Positions 31,987 through 40,190 are shown, counted from the first letter of the stretch. The stretch: 45,097 nt of DNA from Clostridia bacterium (GCA_021204625.1 JAJPZA010000121.1:1-45097), one strand, 5' to 3'. The notes: generated by a model from the letters alone, not told the origin. Made by a program: numbers and translations.

Positions 31987-32349
31987 ATGCTGACTAAACT
32001 TGGGAGATTTTTAAGAAAACTGCGAATAGACAATGATGAGATACTTAAAGACATGGCAGATAAAATAGGAGTAACATCTTCGTTTTTATCTGCAGTTGAG
32101 AATGGGAAAAAACGCATGCCGACAGAATGGATTCATTTAATATGTCAGATTTATTCGTTAAATAACGAACAGCAGTCGGAATTCACTAATGCAGTTGCTG
32201 ATACCGAAAAATATATTGGAATCAATCTTCAAGGTGCATCTGTTGAAAGCCGTAAATTAGCTGTATCATTTGCCCGTCAATTTAATGATTTTGACGAAAC
32301 TCAGATTGAGGAAATTAATAAAATTATGCAGGGAGGGAAAAGTAATTGA
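31987..32349 (+). CDS. XRE-family transcriptional regulator
   Basis: This 120-aa DNA-binding protein has an N-terminal helix-turn-helix (LGRFLRKLRIDNDEILKDMADKIG, then SSFLSAVENGKKRMP, about residues 4-45) of the phage-repressor type. The C-terminal half is helical and short. ATG 31987 follows AGGAGA with 6-nt spacing; the frame is open further upstream without a binding site. It overlaps the ImmA gene by 4 nt (TTGA). Pairs of an XRE repressor and ImmA protease commonly control mobile or defence genes, with the protease cutting the repressor on a signal. Its operator is probably its own promoter and perhaps the inverted repeats at 32905-32995; that is inference. Confidence 0.88.
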   Translation: MLTKLGRFLRKLRIDNDEILKDMADKIGVTSSFLSAVENGKKRMPTEWIHLICQIYSLNNEQQSEFTNAVADTEKYIGINLQGASVESRKLAVSFARQFNDFDETQIEEINKIMQGGKSN

Positions 32350-32867
32350 ATTGCTATAAAGCTCATGGAGTCTCTCGAAACGATATACGTAGATATGTTT
32401 GGACACTCAAGAAATCCATTGGTATGGAAAATGAATTATATTTTCCAGTAGTAAAATTCTTGGAGAATGTCTTGCCAATCATTATTCCAGATTTTCAACT
32501 GGAAATTGTTCCTGCGGAAGAGATGGGAAATAAGCATGGCGAAACATTCCCATCTAAGAGTTTGATACGCATACGTGAAGATGTTTATGTACGAGCAGTT
32601 AATGGCGAGGGCAGGGATAGATTGACTATTGCTCATGAGATAGGACATTTATTATTGCATGCAGGCAGTACAATCGCATTATGTAGAATGGCACCAGGAG
32701 AGCAAATCATGCCATATGAGGATCCAGAATGGCAGGCAAATGCTTTTGGTGGAGAATTATTAGCTTCCTCATACTTGATTAAAGGAATGAGTGCATATGA
32801 AGTGCATGTTAAATGTGGAGTTTCTCTATCTGCTGCAGAAATGCAACTCAGAAAACTTAGTAAATGA
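32346..32867 (+). CDS. ImmA/IrrE-family metallopeptidase
   Basis: This 173-aa protein is a zinc peptidase of the ImmA/IrrE family. The active-site motif HEIGH lies at residues 97-101 (RLTIAHEIGHLLLH), and the following QANAFGGELLASSYLI supplies the third ligand region. Such enzymes cleave a partner XRE repressor, here probably the protein encoded just upstream. Translation appears to start at TTG 32346, overlapping the regulator's stop (TTGA), with GGGAGGG before it. The short C-terminal segment (YEVHVKCGVSLSAAEMQLRKL) is typical. It is a second, unrelated copy of the protease domain in this window; the other is fused to the antitoxin at 638-1771. Confidence 0.9.
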   Translation: MNCYKAHGVSRNDIRRYVWTLKKSIGMENELYFPVVKFLENVLPIIIPDFQLEIVPAEEMGNKHGETFPSKSLIRIREDVYVRAVNGEGRDRLTIAHEIGHLLLHAGSTIALCRMAPGEQIMPYEDPEWQANAFGGELLASSYLIKGMSAYEVHVKCGVSLSAAEMQLRKLSK

Positions 32868-32904
32868 GGAGGAGGGTGAATATGTATGGTTTATAATATG
32901 TAAA

Positions 32905-32995
32905 AACGCATAGTGACCGTTGGCAGCAGTCAATATGCGTTCTACCATTTGGATATGTTACAATCACATCCTTGCATTTTGATTTTAACATATCC
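32905..32995. repeat. Two inverted repeats between ImmA and DUF4417 genes
   Basis: The first pairs AACGCATA (32905-32912) with TATGCGTT (32934-32941), with an inner TGAC/GTCA. The second pairs GGATATGTTA (32951-32960) with TAACATATCC (32986-32995) around a 25-nt loop. They may be terminators or operators. A 4-codon reading frame with a very strong ribosome binding site (32882-32896) precedes them. Confidence 0.6.
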
Positions 32996-33078
32996 TTTCT
33001 GTTAAAGCAAATAGTTTAGCATATTTTTGTCAAATTTTGCCTGTCGCTGGCATCGTCAGCGATTTCAGGAGGGATTTT

Positions 33079-33750
33079 ATGAAAAAGACTATTTTGGATG
33101 ATGGTTCTTATCCGTATCTCACGGAAGGCGCCGATTTTGTTGGTGATGCCGGGATTCCTGCGCTTATGAATTTGAACAACATTCAGATTCCTAGAGGGTT
33201 AGTGCCTTTTGAAAAGATAAGAAGGCCTAATGTTGATAGACGGCAGTATGTTCATTTCTATATGCACGACAAGTATTTTTCAGATGTGTTAACATCTACA
33301 TCGAAATACTTAGGAATATTGGCGATGTTTGATGGTGTGATTACCCCCGATTGTTCTATGCTTATTGGACAATCCAAATGCATCCAACAGACAAATACAT
33401 ATTTCAACAGGGCAGTAGGCTTCTATCTGCAAAAACATGGTATTCCTGTTATTGCAAATATTCGCTGGAGTGATGAGTCTAGCTTTGAATATTGTTTTTT
33501 AGGTGTCCCTAAACATTCGATAGTTTGTGTAAGCACTCATGGATGTATACGGTCTAATTCAGAGAAGATACTTTTTAGAAAAGGACTTCTACAATTAATC
33601 AAGGTCTTAGAACCAACTGATATCTTGGTGCACGGCTTTATGCCGCCTCAAGTATTTGAAGGTTTAGATTCTCAGGTTTCCTTCCATCGTTATCCAAGCC
33701 TTTTTGAGCGGACGCATGTTAAGGAGGATAGTAATGGGAACGGGATATAA
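33079..33750 (+). CDS. DUF4417 family protein
   Basis: This 223-aa protein matches the DUF4417 family, found on phages and mobile elements, whose function is not known. The recognisable parts are GLVPFEKI near the start, HFYMHDKYFSDVL, FDGVITPDCSMLIGQSKCIQ, GIPVIANIRWSDESSFEYCFLGVPKHSIVCVSTHGCI and a LVHGFMPPQVF segment. AGGAGGG lies before ATG 33079. The last 17 bp overlap the next gene, so they are coupled. The C-terminal tail is extended and hydrophilic. Context, with an XRE/ImmA switch upstream and small polar genes downstream, points to a mobile or defence-related unit. Confidence 0.82.
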   Translation: MKKTILDDGSYPYLTEGADFVGDAGIPALMNLNNIQIPRGLVPFEKIRRPNVDRRQYVHFYMHDKYFSDVLTSTSKYLGILAMFDGVITPDCSMLIGQSKCIQQTNTYFNRAVGFYLQKHGIPVIANIRWSDESSFEYCFLGVPKHSIVCVSTHGCIRSNSEKILFRKGLLQLIKVLEPTDILVHGFMPPQVFEGLDSQVSFHRYPSLFERTHVKEDSNGNGI

Positions 33751-34102
33751 AGGAGGTGCATCACACCATCATTCTATATCGGAGAATCTTCCTAACTTAA
33801 CTTCAATATATCCGTATCACGATTGGTATTTTGGTAAAAGAGGACAGGGAGGTTCTCATACTCGGAACATTATATGTGATGATCCTGTTGCGTCAGCTCA
33901 AAAATTTTATGAAATAGCCAGTTATGGTGGAATAGAACATAACATGGACAAGGGAGTATACACCAACTTGACTGATGGGACAATTGTATCCTATAGAGAA
34001 GTTTCATCGTCTGATGGTACTCCGGTTGTGGAAATCAATATAAGATCAAGCACAGATAGTGGAGGCGTCAAACAGCAGAAAATACATTTCGTAAAAGGAT
34101 AG
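33734..34102 (+). CDS. Small basic protein, possible toxin domain
   Basis: The 122-aa protein starts MGTGYKGGASHHHS and has a Gly/His-rich disordered head. A compact C-terminal domain follows (about residues 48-122: SAQKFYEIASYGG, then GVYTNLTDGTIVSYREVSSSDGTPVVEINI, ending GGVKQQKIHFVKG). The end resembles C-terminal domains of polymorphic toxins and small nucleases, with conserved-looking Arg, His and Lys; I am not certain of the family. AAGGAGG precedes ATG 33734. The gene overlaps DUF4417 by 17 bp and is followed after 5 bp by an acidic gene, an arrangement seen in effector-immunity pairs. No signal peptide is present. Confidence 0.6.
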   Translation: MGTGYKGGASHHHSISENLPNLTSIYPYHDWYFGKRGQGGSHTRNIICDDPVASAQKFYEIASYGGIEHNMDKGVYTNLTDGTIVSYREVSSSDGTPVVEINIRSSTDSGGVKQQKIHFVKG

Positions 34103-34107
34103 CGTAT

Positions 34108-34668
34108 ATGAAAAAATATGATATGAGATTCAGCGAGGATGTATGCCGGCAAATGGTCGGGAAGGTATTTTCCAAGTACCGGTGTGATCCGTTTGAGTTT
34201 ACAAACTCAGTGACTCAGATAGTCGGGTTATATATCAGTGATCAGGTTTATTCACTCACGAATATTCAAGAAGTTGTGGATTACTTCGGATATCGTGATG
34301 ATATAGGAGTGTTCAAACTGTCGAGTTGCCAGGATTCCTTGATTCATTCGGCTTTTCATGATGTTACACAGATAGATAATCCTGTAACCGGTGAGATAAA
34401 AGAGATTAAACTGGTAAATGAATGCCAGAGAATTTCCAGGCATGCGGAGGCTTTATACGAAGTCTGGCTTACCAGGGCAATTATCTTTTGTACAGATGAG
34501 AGAGAATTCATGTTTGAGAAGGATATGGTTACTTTCTCAGAGGAAATTATTATCCGTAAAGGATATGATTTGCTTGATACAATATCTCCTAATAATTTCT
34601 TTATGGAAGAATGGGATGAAGATGGTGTAGTGCCGGAATACACCAGAGTCATAAGCGTGATAAAGTAA
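34108..34668 (+). CDS. Acidic protein, possible immunity partner
   Basis: I do not recognise this 186-aa soluble protein. It is rich in Asp and Glu (for example REFMFEKDMVTFSEE and MEEWDEDGVVPE), as immunity and antitoxin proteins often are, and is probably alpha/beta (VCRQMVGKVFSKYRCDPFEF, then ITDLs such as VTQIVGLYISDQVYSL). It begins 5 bp after the basic gene and is the last gene before a strong terminator, so the DUF4417, basic and acidic genes form one transcription unit. A role as immunity protein for the preceding gene is inference from order and charge only. Confidence 0.6.
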   Translation: MKKYDMRFSEDVCRQMVGKVFSKYRCDPFEFTNSVTQIVGLYISDQVYSLTNIQEVVDYFGYRDDIGVFKLSSCQDSLIHSAFHDVTQIDNPVTGEIKEIKLVNECQRISRHAEALYEVWLTRAIIFCTDEREFMFEKDMVTFSEEIIIRKGYDLLDTISPNNFFMEEWDEDGVVPEYTRVISVIK

Positions 34669-34692
34669 TAGGATTTTAATTCCATAGTATAA

Positions 34693-34727
34693 ATGCCCCG
34701 TTGTCAATCGTACAGCGGGGTATTTAT
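34693..34727 (+). terminator. Intrinsic terminator at the right end of the island
   Basis: CCCCGTTG at 34696-34703 pairs with CAGCGGGG at 34713-34720 (one T-G pair), extended by three further pairs, and followed by TATTTATT. Confidence 0.8.
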
Positions 34728-34740
34728 TATGAAAACAAGC

Positions 34741-34785
34741 ACGCCGTTTGTATCGGAATATGGTTAAATCACGCCGTTTGCACTG
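34741..34785. repeat. Direct repeat CACGCCGTTTG, two copies
   Basis: CACGCCGTTTG occurs twice about 31 bp apart upstream of the reductase gene, just after the AT-rich island. It may be an operator or a junction duplication. Confidence 0.5.
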
Positions 34786-34938
34786 GGAATCAATGCATGA
34801 GGCATATTTGGCCCAGTTTTCCGTTACGGGCGCGGGTATGCTTCAAACACGAAAAATGCGGAGGAAAACAGACGGAGAGGCCGGCAGGAAGGGGGTGGAA
34901 TATCATGCGGGAAACGCAGAATTTGTGCCGCTCAGTGC

Positions 34939-34968
34939 TTGCAAATAAATAAGTGTTTGTGGTAAGAT
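34939..34968 (+). promoter_or_regulatory. Promoter of the reductase gene
   Basis: TTGCAA at 34939-34944 and TAAGAT at 34963-34968 are 18 bp apart, with TGG before the -10 (extended -10). Confidence 0.65.
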
Positions 34969-34999
34969 AGTGCGAGATGAAGTGATGGGAGTGAATTGT

Positions 35000-36004
35000 A
35001 TGAGGGCATGCATATACGGAGCCGGGGGAATGGGAACAATCCTCGGAGCGTATATCACGAAGAACGGCGGAAAGATAGATTTAATCACCCGCAACATATC
35101 GCATGTCAGAGGCCTGCAAAGCGAAGGGGCTCATATTATGGGCGAGGCCAATTTCGTCGTGCCGGTCACGGCGTTCACGCCGGACAAGATGGAAGGCAGG
35201 TATGACATCATTTTCCTCATGACCAAGCAGAGGGAGAACACGTCCATATGCCAGTTCCTCACGCAGTACCTTGAGGAAGACGGAGTCATCTGCACCACGC
35301 AGAACGGGCTTCCGGAGCCTTCCGTCGCGGCAGTCGTCGGAGAGGAGAGGACGTTGGGCTGCGCCGTGTCCTGGGGGGCCACGAACATGGGAGCAGGCAT
35401 TGCGGAGCTTACATCAGACCCCCAGAAAATGACCTTTTCCCTCGGAACTCTGTATGGGGAGAATCCGAGGATTCAGGATGTGGCGGACCTGCTCAGCCTT
35501 GCGGGGAAGGTTACCGTCGAGAAGAATTTCATAGGCGCCAGATGGGCCAAGCTGTCCGTGAACTGCGCATTTTCCGCTCTTTCAGCCATGAGCGGGCTCA
35601 CGTTCGGGCAGGTGGCGCAAGACCCTGTGGGAAGGCAGGTGGCCCTCAACATCATGAATGAGTGCTTTCGTGTGGCCAGGGCGGCGGACATAAAGATTGC
35701 CAGGATACAGGGGCACCATATAGACAGGATATACGGCTGCGGGGACAGAGGGCTCAAGAGAAGGTTCGCCCTGGCTATGCTTCCGTATGCCATGACCGCC
35801 CACAGGAACATCAAGTCCGGGATGTATTATGACATCATCATAGGCCGCAAGTGCGAGGCGGACCTTGTTAACGGGGTCGTGGAGCAGCTCGGGAAAGAGC
35901 TGGAGATGGACACGCCGTACAACTCGCTCTGCATACAGTTCCTGGACGAGATAACAGACAGGAAACGCTCTCTGGGAGTGGAAAATTTCAACGATTTTAT
36001 TTAG
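35000..36004 (+). CDS. Ketopantoate reductase-like (PanE/ApbA) protein
   Basis: This 334-aa NADP-dependent oxidoreductase has the fold of 2-dehydropantoate 2-reductase. The Rossmann motif GAGGMGTILG lies at residues 8-17. IDLITRN and IIFLMTKQRENTS follow, then QNGLPEP and LGCAVSWGATNMGAGI. WAKLSVNCAFSALSAMSGLTFGQV is the substrate-side helix with the conserved Lys and Asn. Many PanE-like proteins act on other 2-oxo acids, so the pantothenate role is not certain; no other pantothenate gene is nearby. ATG 35000 follows GGGAG and starts the Rossmann strand directly. A 95-bp gap and a new promoter separate it from the hydrolases. Confidence 0.85.
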   Translation: MRACIYGAGGMGTILGAYITKNGGKIDLITRNISHVRGLQSEGAHIMGEANFVVPVTAFTPDKMEGRYDIIFLMTKQRENTSICQFLTQYLEEDGVICTTQNGLPEPSVAAVVGEERTLGCAVSWGATNMGAGIAELTSDPQKMTFSLGTLYGENPRIQDVADLLSLAGKVTVEKNFIGARWAKLSVNCAFSALSAMSGLTFGQVAQDPVGRQVALNIMNECFRVARAADIKIARIQGHHIDRIYGCGDRGLKRRFALAMLPYAMTAHRNIKSGMYYDIIIGRKCEADLVNGVVEQLGKELEMDTPYNSLCIQFLDEITDRKRSLGVENFNDFI

Positions 36005-36049
36005 TGATTCACAAAATCCGGTCATTTGGGGATATGCGCGCGCAAGCAA

Positions 36050-36078
36050 TTGCGCTTTCGGACGGCCGCTGGTACAAT
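36050..36078 (+). promoter_or_regulatory. Promoter of the hydrolase cluster
   Basis: TTGCGC at 36050-36055 and TACAAT at 36073-36078 are 17 bp apart with TGG before the -10 (extended -10), ahead of a GAGGGG binding site. Confidence 0.7.
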
Positions 36079-36099
36079 ATGCGATAACTGAGGGGAATT

Positions 36100-37035
36100 A
36101 TGTTGCACAACATTTATTACACATCCTGTGACGGAGTGAACACCATACATGCCTGCCTTTGGAGGCCGGAAGGAAAACCGAAGGGCGTATTCCAGATAAT
36201 TCACGGAATGAGCGAATACGCCGCCAGATATTCCCCGTTCGCGGAGTTTCTGGCAGAGCAGGGCTATCTGGTCTGCGCGGAGGATCATCTGGGCCACGGC
36301 GAGACTGCAAAGGACGAGGAAGCCCTGGGCTATTTTGACGCAGACCATGATTACAGGACAGTCCTCAAGGACATCCATTACCTCCGGCAGCGCGTGCAGG
36401 CGAAGGAGCCGGACATCCCGTATTTCATGATGGGCCACAGCATGGGCTCATTCCTCTGCAGGGCGTATATCGCCAGGTATCCGGAAGGAATTTCAGGGGC
36501 TGTCATAATGGGCACCGGATACCAGGGAAAGGGGCTCATAAACACGGCCATCGCCATGACAAATTTCAACGCTGCCTTCTGCGGCTGGACCAACAGGAGC
36601 AATTTCATAAAGAGCCTGGCTTTCGGTTCATACAACAAGAAGTGGGGCGGCAGCGGCTTTGAGTGGCTGTCTGTGAATGAGGACAACGTGAAGGCATACA
36701 ATGCGGACCCCCTCTGCGGATTCCCCTTCACGGACAACGGATACAGCGTCCTGTTCCATTCCATAAAGGCGGCCTGCGCAAGGAAGGCCTTCAAGGCCAC
36801 GCCAAAAGATATGCCCATATACATCGTCTCCGGGCAGGAAGACCCGGTCGGCGGATACGGCAAGCAGGTCCGGACGGTATATAAGAAATACGTCAAGACG
36901 GGTCATGCCAGCGTGAGCATGAAGCTGTACGAGGGCGCCCGCCACGAGATTCTCAATGACTTCACAAAGGATGAGGCGAGAGCGGACATCCTTGCGTTCA
37001 TAGACGGCGTTACGGCCTCATACAAGGCAGAATAG
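36100..37035 (+). CDS. Alpha/beta hydrolase, monoglyceride-lipase type
   Basis: This 311-aa hydrolase is of the serine aminopeptidase S33 / lysophospholipase group. The nucleophile is Ser114 in GHSMGS, the acid Asp248 in VSGQEDPVG and the base His282 in EGARHEIL. The oxyanion region is QIIHGMSEYAARY. No signal peptide is seen, so it acts in the cytoplasm or on imported substrates. It is the first of three hydrolases in a row, each with a different active-site context, followed by an ATP-grasp ligase. Gaps of about 140-155 bp with hairpins separate the genes. The substrate is unknown. Confidence 0.9.
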   Translation: MLHNIYYTSCDGVNTIHACLWRPEGKPKGVFQIIHGMSEYAARYSPFAEFLAEQGYLVCAEDHLGHGETAKDEEALGYFDADHDYRTVLKDIHYLRQRVQAKEPDIPYFMMGHSMGSFLCRAYIARYPEGISGAVIMGTGYQGKGLINTAIAMTNFNAAFCGWTNRSNFIKSLAFGSYNKKWGGSGFEWLSVNEDNVKAYNADPLCGFPFTDNGYSVLFHSIKAACARKAFKATPKDMPIYIVSGQEDPVGGYGKQVRTVYKKYVKTGHASVSMKLYEGARHEILNDFTKDEARADILAFIDGVTASYKAE

Positions 37036-37051
37036 ATCTGCCGCATATAAT

Positions 37052-37112
37052 CCGCCGGTTCCGGCGGGAAAAGCGGCTTAAGGCCGCATATACGGCGCAT
37101 GCAGTGCGCCGT
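37052..37112. repeat. Two perfect hairpins between hydrolase genes
   Basis: CCGCCGG-TT-CCGGCGG (37052-37067) and ACGGCGCA-TGCAG-TGCGCCGT (37092-37112) lie in the gap. They have no T runs. They may be processing or attenuation sites, or dispersed palindromes. Confidence 0.6.
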
Positions 37113-37172
37113 GGAATATTCGCTATACAGAATCCAGATACCGCATATGAGACAGCATGGGAGGGACTGAAC

Positions 37173-37940
37173 ATGGTAGAAAGATTTAAGGTCACTATCC
37201 CTGCTCTCACGGGAGACAGGGAGAGGACGGCATACGTGTATCTGCCCACAGGGTATGACATGGAGGAGGACAGGAGATACCCGGTCCTCTACATGTTTGA
37301 CGGCCACAACCTCTTCACGGACGAGGAGGCCACGTACGGCAAGTGCTGGGGTCTTGAGGATTATCTGGACTATACGGACACGCAGATAATAGTGGCTGCG
37401 GTGGAGTGCAACACGGAGGGCAACGGAAGGCTCTCGGAGTATTCACCCGTGGACTTTGAATGGGCGAACGGCGGCATCATAAAGGGGCGCGGGCGCCTGT
37501 ACATGAACTGGCTTGTGAAGGAGTTCAAACCGTACATAGACGCCATATACCGCACATTCCCGGACCGCAGCAACACAGGTATTGCCGGCAGCTCCATGGG
37601 CGGGCTCATGACTATGTACGCCCTCGCAAAATACGGTTCTGTCTTTTCCAAAGGAGCGGCCCTGTCGCCCAGCCTGTGGGTGGGGAACGGCAAGGCAGTG
37701 AAGATCATAGAAGAGGCGTCTTACCGCAAGGGCACCGTCCTTTACGCGGATTACGGCTCCAATGAATTCGCCAACCACTCCGGCCAGGTGGACCTCTTCG
37801 CGGACACCTGCGCAGCGCTTCTCAAAAAGGGTGTCATGATGACATCCCGCATCGTGCCGGGCGGCACGCACAGCGAAGCCTCATGGGAGCAGCAGATTCC
37901 CATCTTCATGAGAGTCTTGGGCTTCGATCCGGAGCACTAA
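37173..37940 (+). CDS. Esterase, D/putative-esterase family
   Basis: This 255-aa protein belongs to the esterase D / enterochelin-esterase-like fold. VLYMFDGHNLF is typical of the oxyanion strand, the nucleophile is Ser141 in GSSMGG, and His233 in PGGTHSEASW is the base. ATG 37173 follows GGGAGGG. It lacks a signal peptide. In siderophore and carbohydrate-ester metabolism such enzymes hydrolyse large polar esters; here the substrate is not known. It follows the first hydrolase and precedes another esterase of a different subgroup. Confidence 0.9.
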   Translation: MVERFKVTIPALTGDRERTAYVYLPTGYDMEEDRRYPVLYMFDGHNLFTDEEATYGKCWGLEDYLDYTDTQIIVAAVECNTEGNGRLSEYSPVDFEWANGGIIKGRGRLYMNWLVKEFKPYIDAIYRTFPDRSNTGIAGSSMGGLMTMYALAKYGSVFSKGAALSPSLWVGNGKAVKIIEEASYRKGTVLYADYGSNEFANHSGQVDLFADTCAALLKKGVMMTSRIVPGGTHSEASWEQQIPIFMRVLGFDPEH

Positions 37941-38005
37941 TTCATAGCCTTAATCCGGAGCATTAATCCGGAGCACTGCTTCGGAGCACAGATTCAAGCG
38001 TACAC

Positions 38006-38071
38006 ATGCGCCGTCCGGGCGCATCCCATATACAGCGGCATATATGCCGCATGCGGCGCCGGCCAGGCGCC
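38006..38071. repeat. Cluster of palindromes between esterase genes
   Basis: In 66 bp there are ATGCGCC with GGCGCAT (38006-38024), GCGGCATATATGCCGC (38035-38050), GCCGCATGCGGC (38046-38057) and GGCGCC twice (38055-38071). Just upstream, AATCCGGAGCA is repeated (37951-37975). Confidence 0.65.
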
Positions 38072-38092
38072 GTCCCATCCGGGAGCAGAGAA

Positions 38093-38833
38093 ATGCAGAT
38101 AGAATACCACAAGGAATACAGCAATTGCCTCGGACGGGACATGGAGTTCAAGGTGTACGGGCATGCAGGAACGCCCTGTCTCGTGATACCCTGCCAGGGC
38201 GGCAAGTTCTATGAGTTTGAGGACATGGGCATGCTTGGCATATACGCCCCGTACATAGAGAGCGGAAGGATACGGGTCTTCACAATAGACAGCCTGGATT
38301 ATGAGACTTACGCCTGCCCCGCCGGAGACCCGGCGGAGCGCATCCAGAAGCATGAAAACTGGATGAATTACATAGTGCAGGAGGCAGTGCCCAGATTCAG
38401 GGAAATCTCATGCAGCAATGAGAAGTTCATAGTAACTGGCCTGTCTCTCGGGGCCATGCACGCCGCCACGCTGTTCTTCCGCTACCCGGACATCTTCGGC
38501 CGTGCAATGTGCCTTTCCGGAGCGTACACCAATGAGTACTTCTTCGGCTCGTTCCACAATGACCTCACGTATGAGAACTCCCCGCAGCAGTTCCTTTCCA
38601 ACATGCCATTGGACCATCCGTATCTGGAGAAGTACCGCGCCGGCAAGTTCATTATGTGCGTGGGCCAGGGGGCATGGGAGATAGAGACCCTGGAAAGCAC
38701 AAGGGCAATGGCGGACATCCTCGCTCGGCTGAACATTGGAGCCCGCATTGAGTTCTGGGGGAAAGACGTGCGCCATGACTGGGACTGGTGGTACAAGCAG
38801 GCAGCGTATTTCCTGCCGGACCTGCTGGCATAA
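38093..38833 (+). CDS. Esterase of the alpha/beta hydrolase fold
   Basis: This 246-aa protein is another esterase, of the subgroup often annotated as esterase family near ATP-grasp genes. The nucleophile is Ser118 in TGLSLGAMH and the likely base is His228 in GKDVRHDWDWW. The N-terminal VIPCQGGKFYEFEDMGM takes the place of the oxyanion loop. GGGAGCAGAG precedes ATG 38093. No signal peptide is seen. It shares little with its two hydrolase neighbours, so these are not recent duplicates. It may act with the ATP-grasp enzyme that follows. Confidence 0.85.
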   Translation: MQIEYHKEYSNCLGRDMEFKVYGHAGTPCLVIPCQGGKFYEFEDMGMLGIYAPYIESGRIRVFTIDSLDYETYACPAGDPAERIQKHENWMNYIVQEAVPRFREISCSNEKFIVTGLSLGAMHAATLFFRYPDIFGRAMCLSGAYTNEYFFGSFHNDLTYENSPQQFLSNMPLDHPYLEKYRAGKFIMCVGQGAWEIETLESTRAMADILARLNIGARIEFWGKDVRHDWDWWYKQAAYFLPDLLA

Positions 38834-38986
38834 TGCAGGTGCGGAAAGAGTCCCGGGAAAAGGCCGCGGACAGCGGCCGCAGGCCGCTGGTGAGGCGGTA
38901 CAATCAATAAGGTTGAATGAGCTATACATATGGGCCAATCCGTTATATGAAGGTATATTTCGTCCGTGTGGACAAGAGGTAGTTAT

Positions 38987-40174
38987 ATGAAGAATTTTGT
39001 GTTCATCTCCCCCAATTTCCCGCTGAATTACTGGCGTTTTTGCAGGGAGCTCAGGAACAACGGGCTGCGTGTCCTTGGCATAGGAGACTGCCCGTATGAC
39101 AATCTTTCCCGTGAGCTTAAGGCAAGCCTGGATGAGTATTACAAGGTTTCATCCCTTGAGAACGAGGATGAGGTTTACAGGGCCGTGGCTTACTTCATCT
39201 TCCGTTACGGGAAGATAGACTGGCTGGAGAGCAACAACGAATACTGGCTGGAAAAAGACGCGCATCTGCGCACAATGTTCAACATCCAGTCCGGTTTCCA
39301 GGACAAGGACATGAGCAGGGTGAAGCTCAAGTCCGAGATGAAGAAGTATTACAAGAAGGCCGGCCTCAAGTGCGCCCGCTACTGCCACGTTCTCACGTAC
39401 ACCGGATGCAAGAGGTTCATAAGCCAGGTGGGCTATCCCGTGATCGTGAAGCCGGACAACGGAGTGGGAGCAAATGACACGTACAAGATCTCCAATGACG
39501 AGAGCTTAAAGAAGTTCCTTGCCTCCAATCCTGTGGGCTACATAATGGAGGAGTTCGTGGACGCCGAGATCAATTCCTATGACGCCATCATAAACAGCAA
39601 AGGGAATCCCATCTTCGAGACCGGAAACGTTACTCCCAAGTCCATAATGGACATCGTGAACAACAACGACAACAGCCTCTACTGGATGGTCAACGAGCCC
39701 TTTGACGACATCCGCGCCGTCGGCCGCAAATGCGTAAAGGCCTTCGGCGTAAAGAGCCGTTTCGTCCATATGGAGTTCTTCCGTCTCCTTTCGGACCAGC
39801 CCCTCGGCAAGAAGGGAGAGGTCATCGCCCTCGAGGTCAACATGCGCCCCTGCGGCGGCTACTCCCCGGATATGATGAACTACGCCAACTCAACGGACGT
39901 CTACAAGATCTGGGCCGACATGATAGCCTATGACAGCACCCTCGTGACCACAGGCGAAAAGTTCTACTGCGCATACGTGGGACGCCGTGACGGCAAGAAC
40001 TTCCTGTACAACGAGCAGGACATCGTATACCGCTACGGCAAGAGCATCAAGACCATAGACCGCATTCCGGACGCCCTCTCCGCAGCCATGGGCAACACCA
40101 TGTATCTCGCCACCTTCAAGACCCGTGACGAGATGATTGAGTTCTACAAGGACATGCTCGCAGAGAAGGAGTGA
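38987..40174 (+). CDS. ATP-grasp carboxylate-amine ligase-like protein
   Basis: This 395-aa protein has the ATP-grasp fold, which joins a carboxylate to an amine or similar nucleophile using ATP. The core is GYPVIVKPDNGVGANDTYKI (ATP-binding lysine and glycine loop), YIMEEFVDAEINSYDAI, and the metal-binding IALEVNMRPCGGYSPDMMNY. The N-terminal preATP-grasp domain starts NFVFISPNFPLNYWRF. It most resembles the biotin-carboxylase/PurK-like branch that makes dipeptides or amides. AAGAGGTAG is a modest binding site before ATG 38987. Following three esterases, it suggests a pathway that makes and releases an amide- or ester-linked small molecule; the product is unknown. Confidence 0.88.
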   Translation: MKNFVFISPNFPLNYWRFCRELRNNGLRVLGIGDCPYDNLSRELKASLDEYYKVSSLENEDEVYRAVAYFIFRYGKIDWLESNNEYWLEKDAHLRTMFNIQSGFQDKDMSRVKLKSEMKKYYKKAGLKCARYCHVLTYTGCKRFISQVGYPVIVKPDNGVGANDTYKISNDESLKKFLASNPVGYIMEEFVDAEINSYDAIINSKGNPIFETGNVTPKSIMDIVNNNDNSLYWMVNEPFDDIRAVGRKCVKAFGVKSRFVHMEFFRLLSDQPLGKKGEVIALEVNMRPCGGYSPDMMNYANSTDVYKIWADMIAYDSTLVTTGEKFYCAYVGRRDGKNFLYNEQDIVYRYGKSIKTIDRIPDALSAAMGNTMYLATFKTRDEMIEFYKDMLAEKE

Positions 40175-40190
40175 CCCTATTATTACGGAG

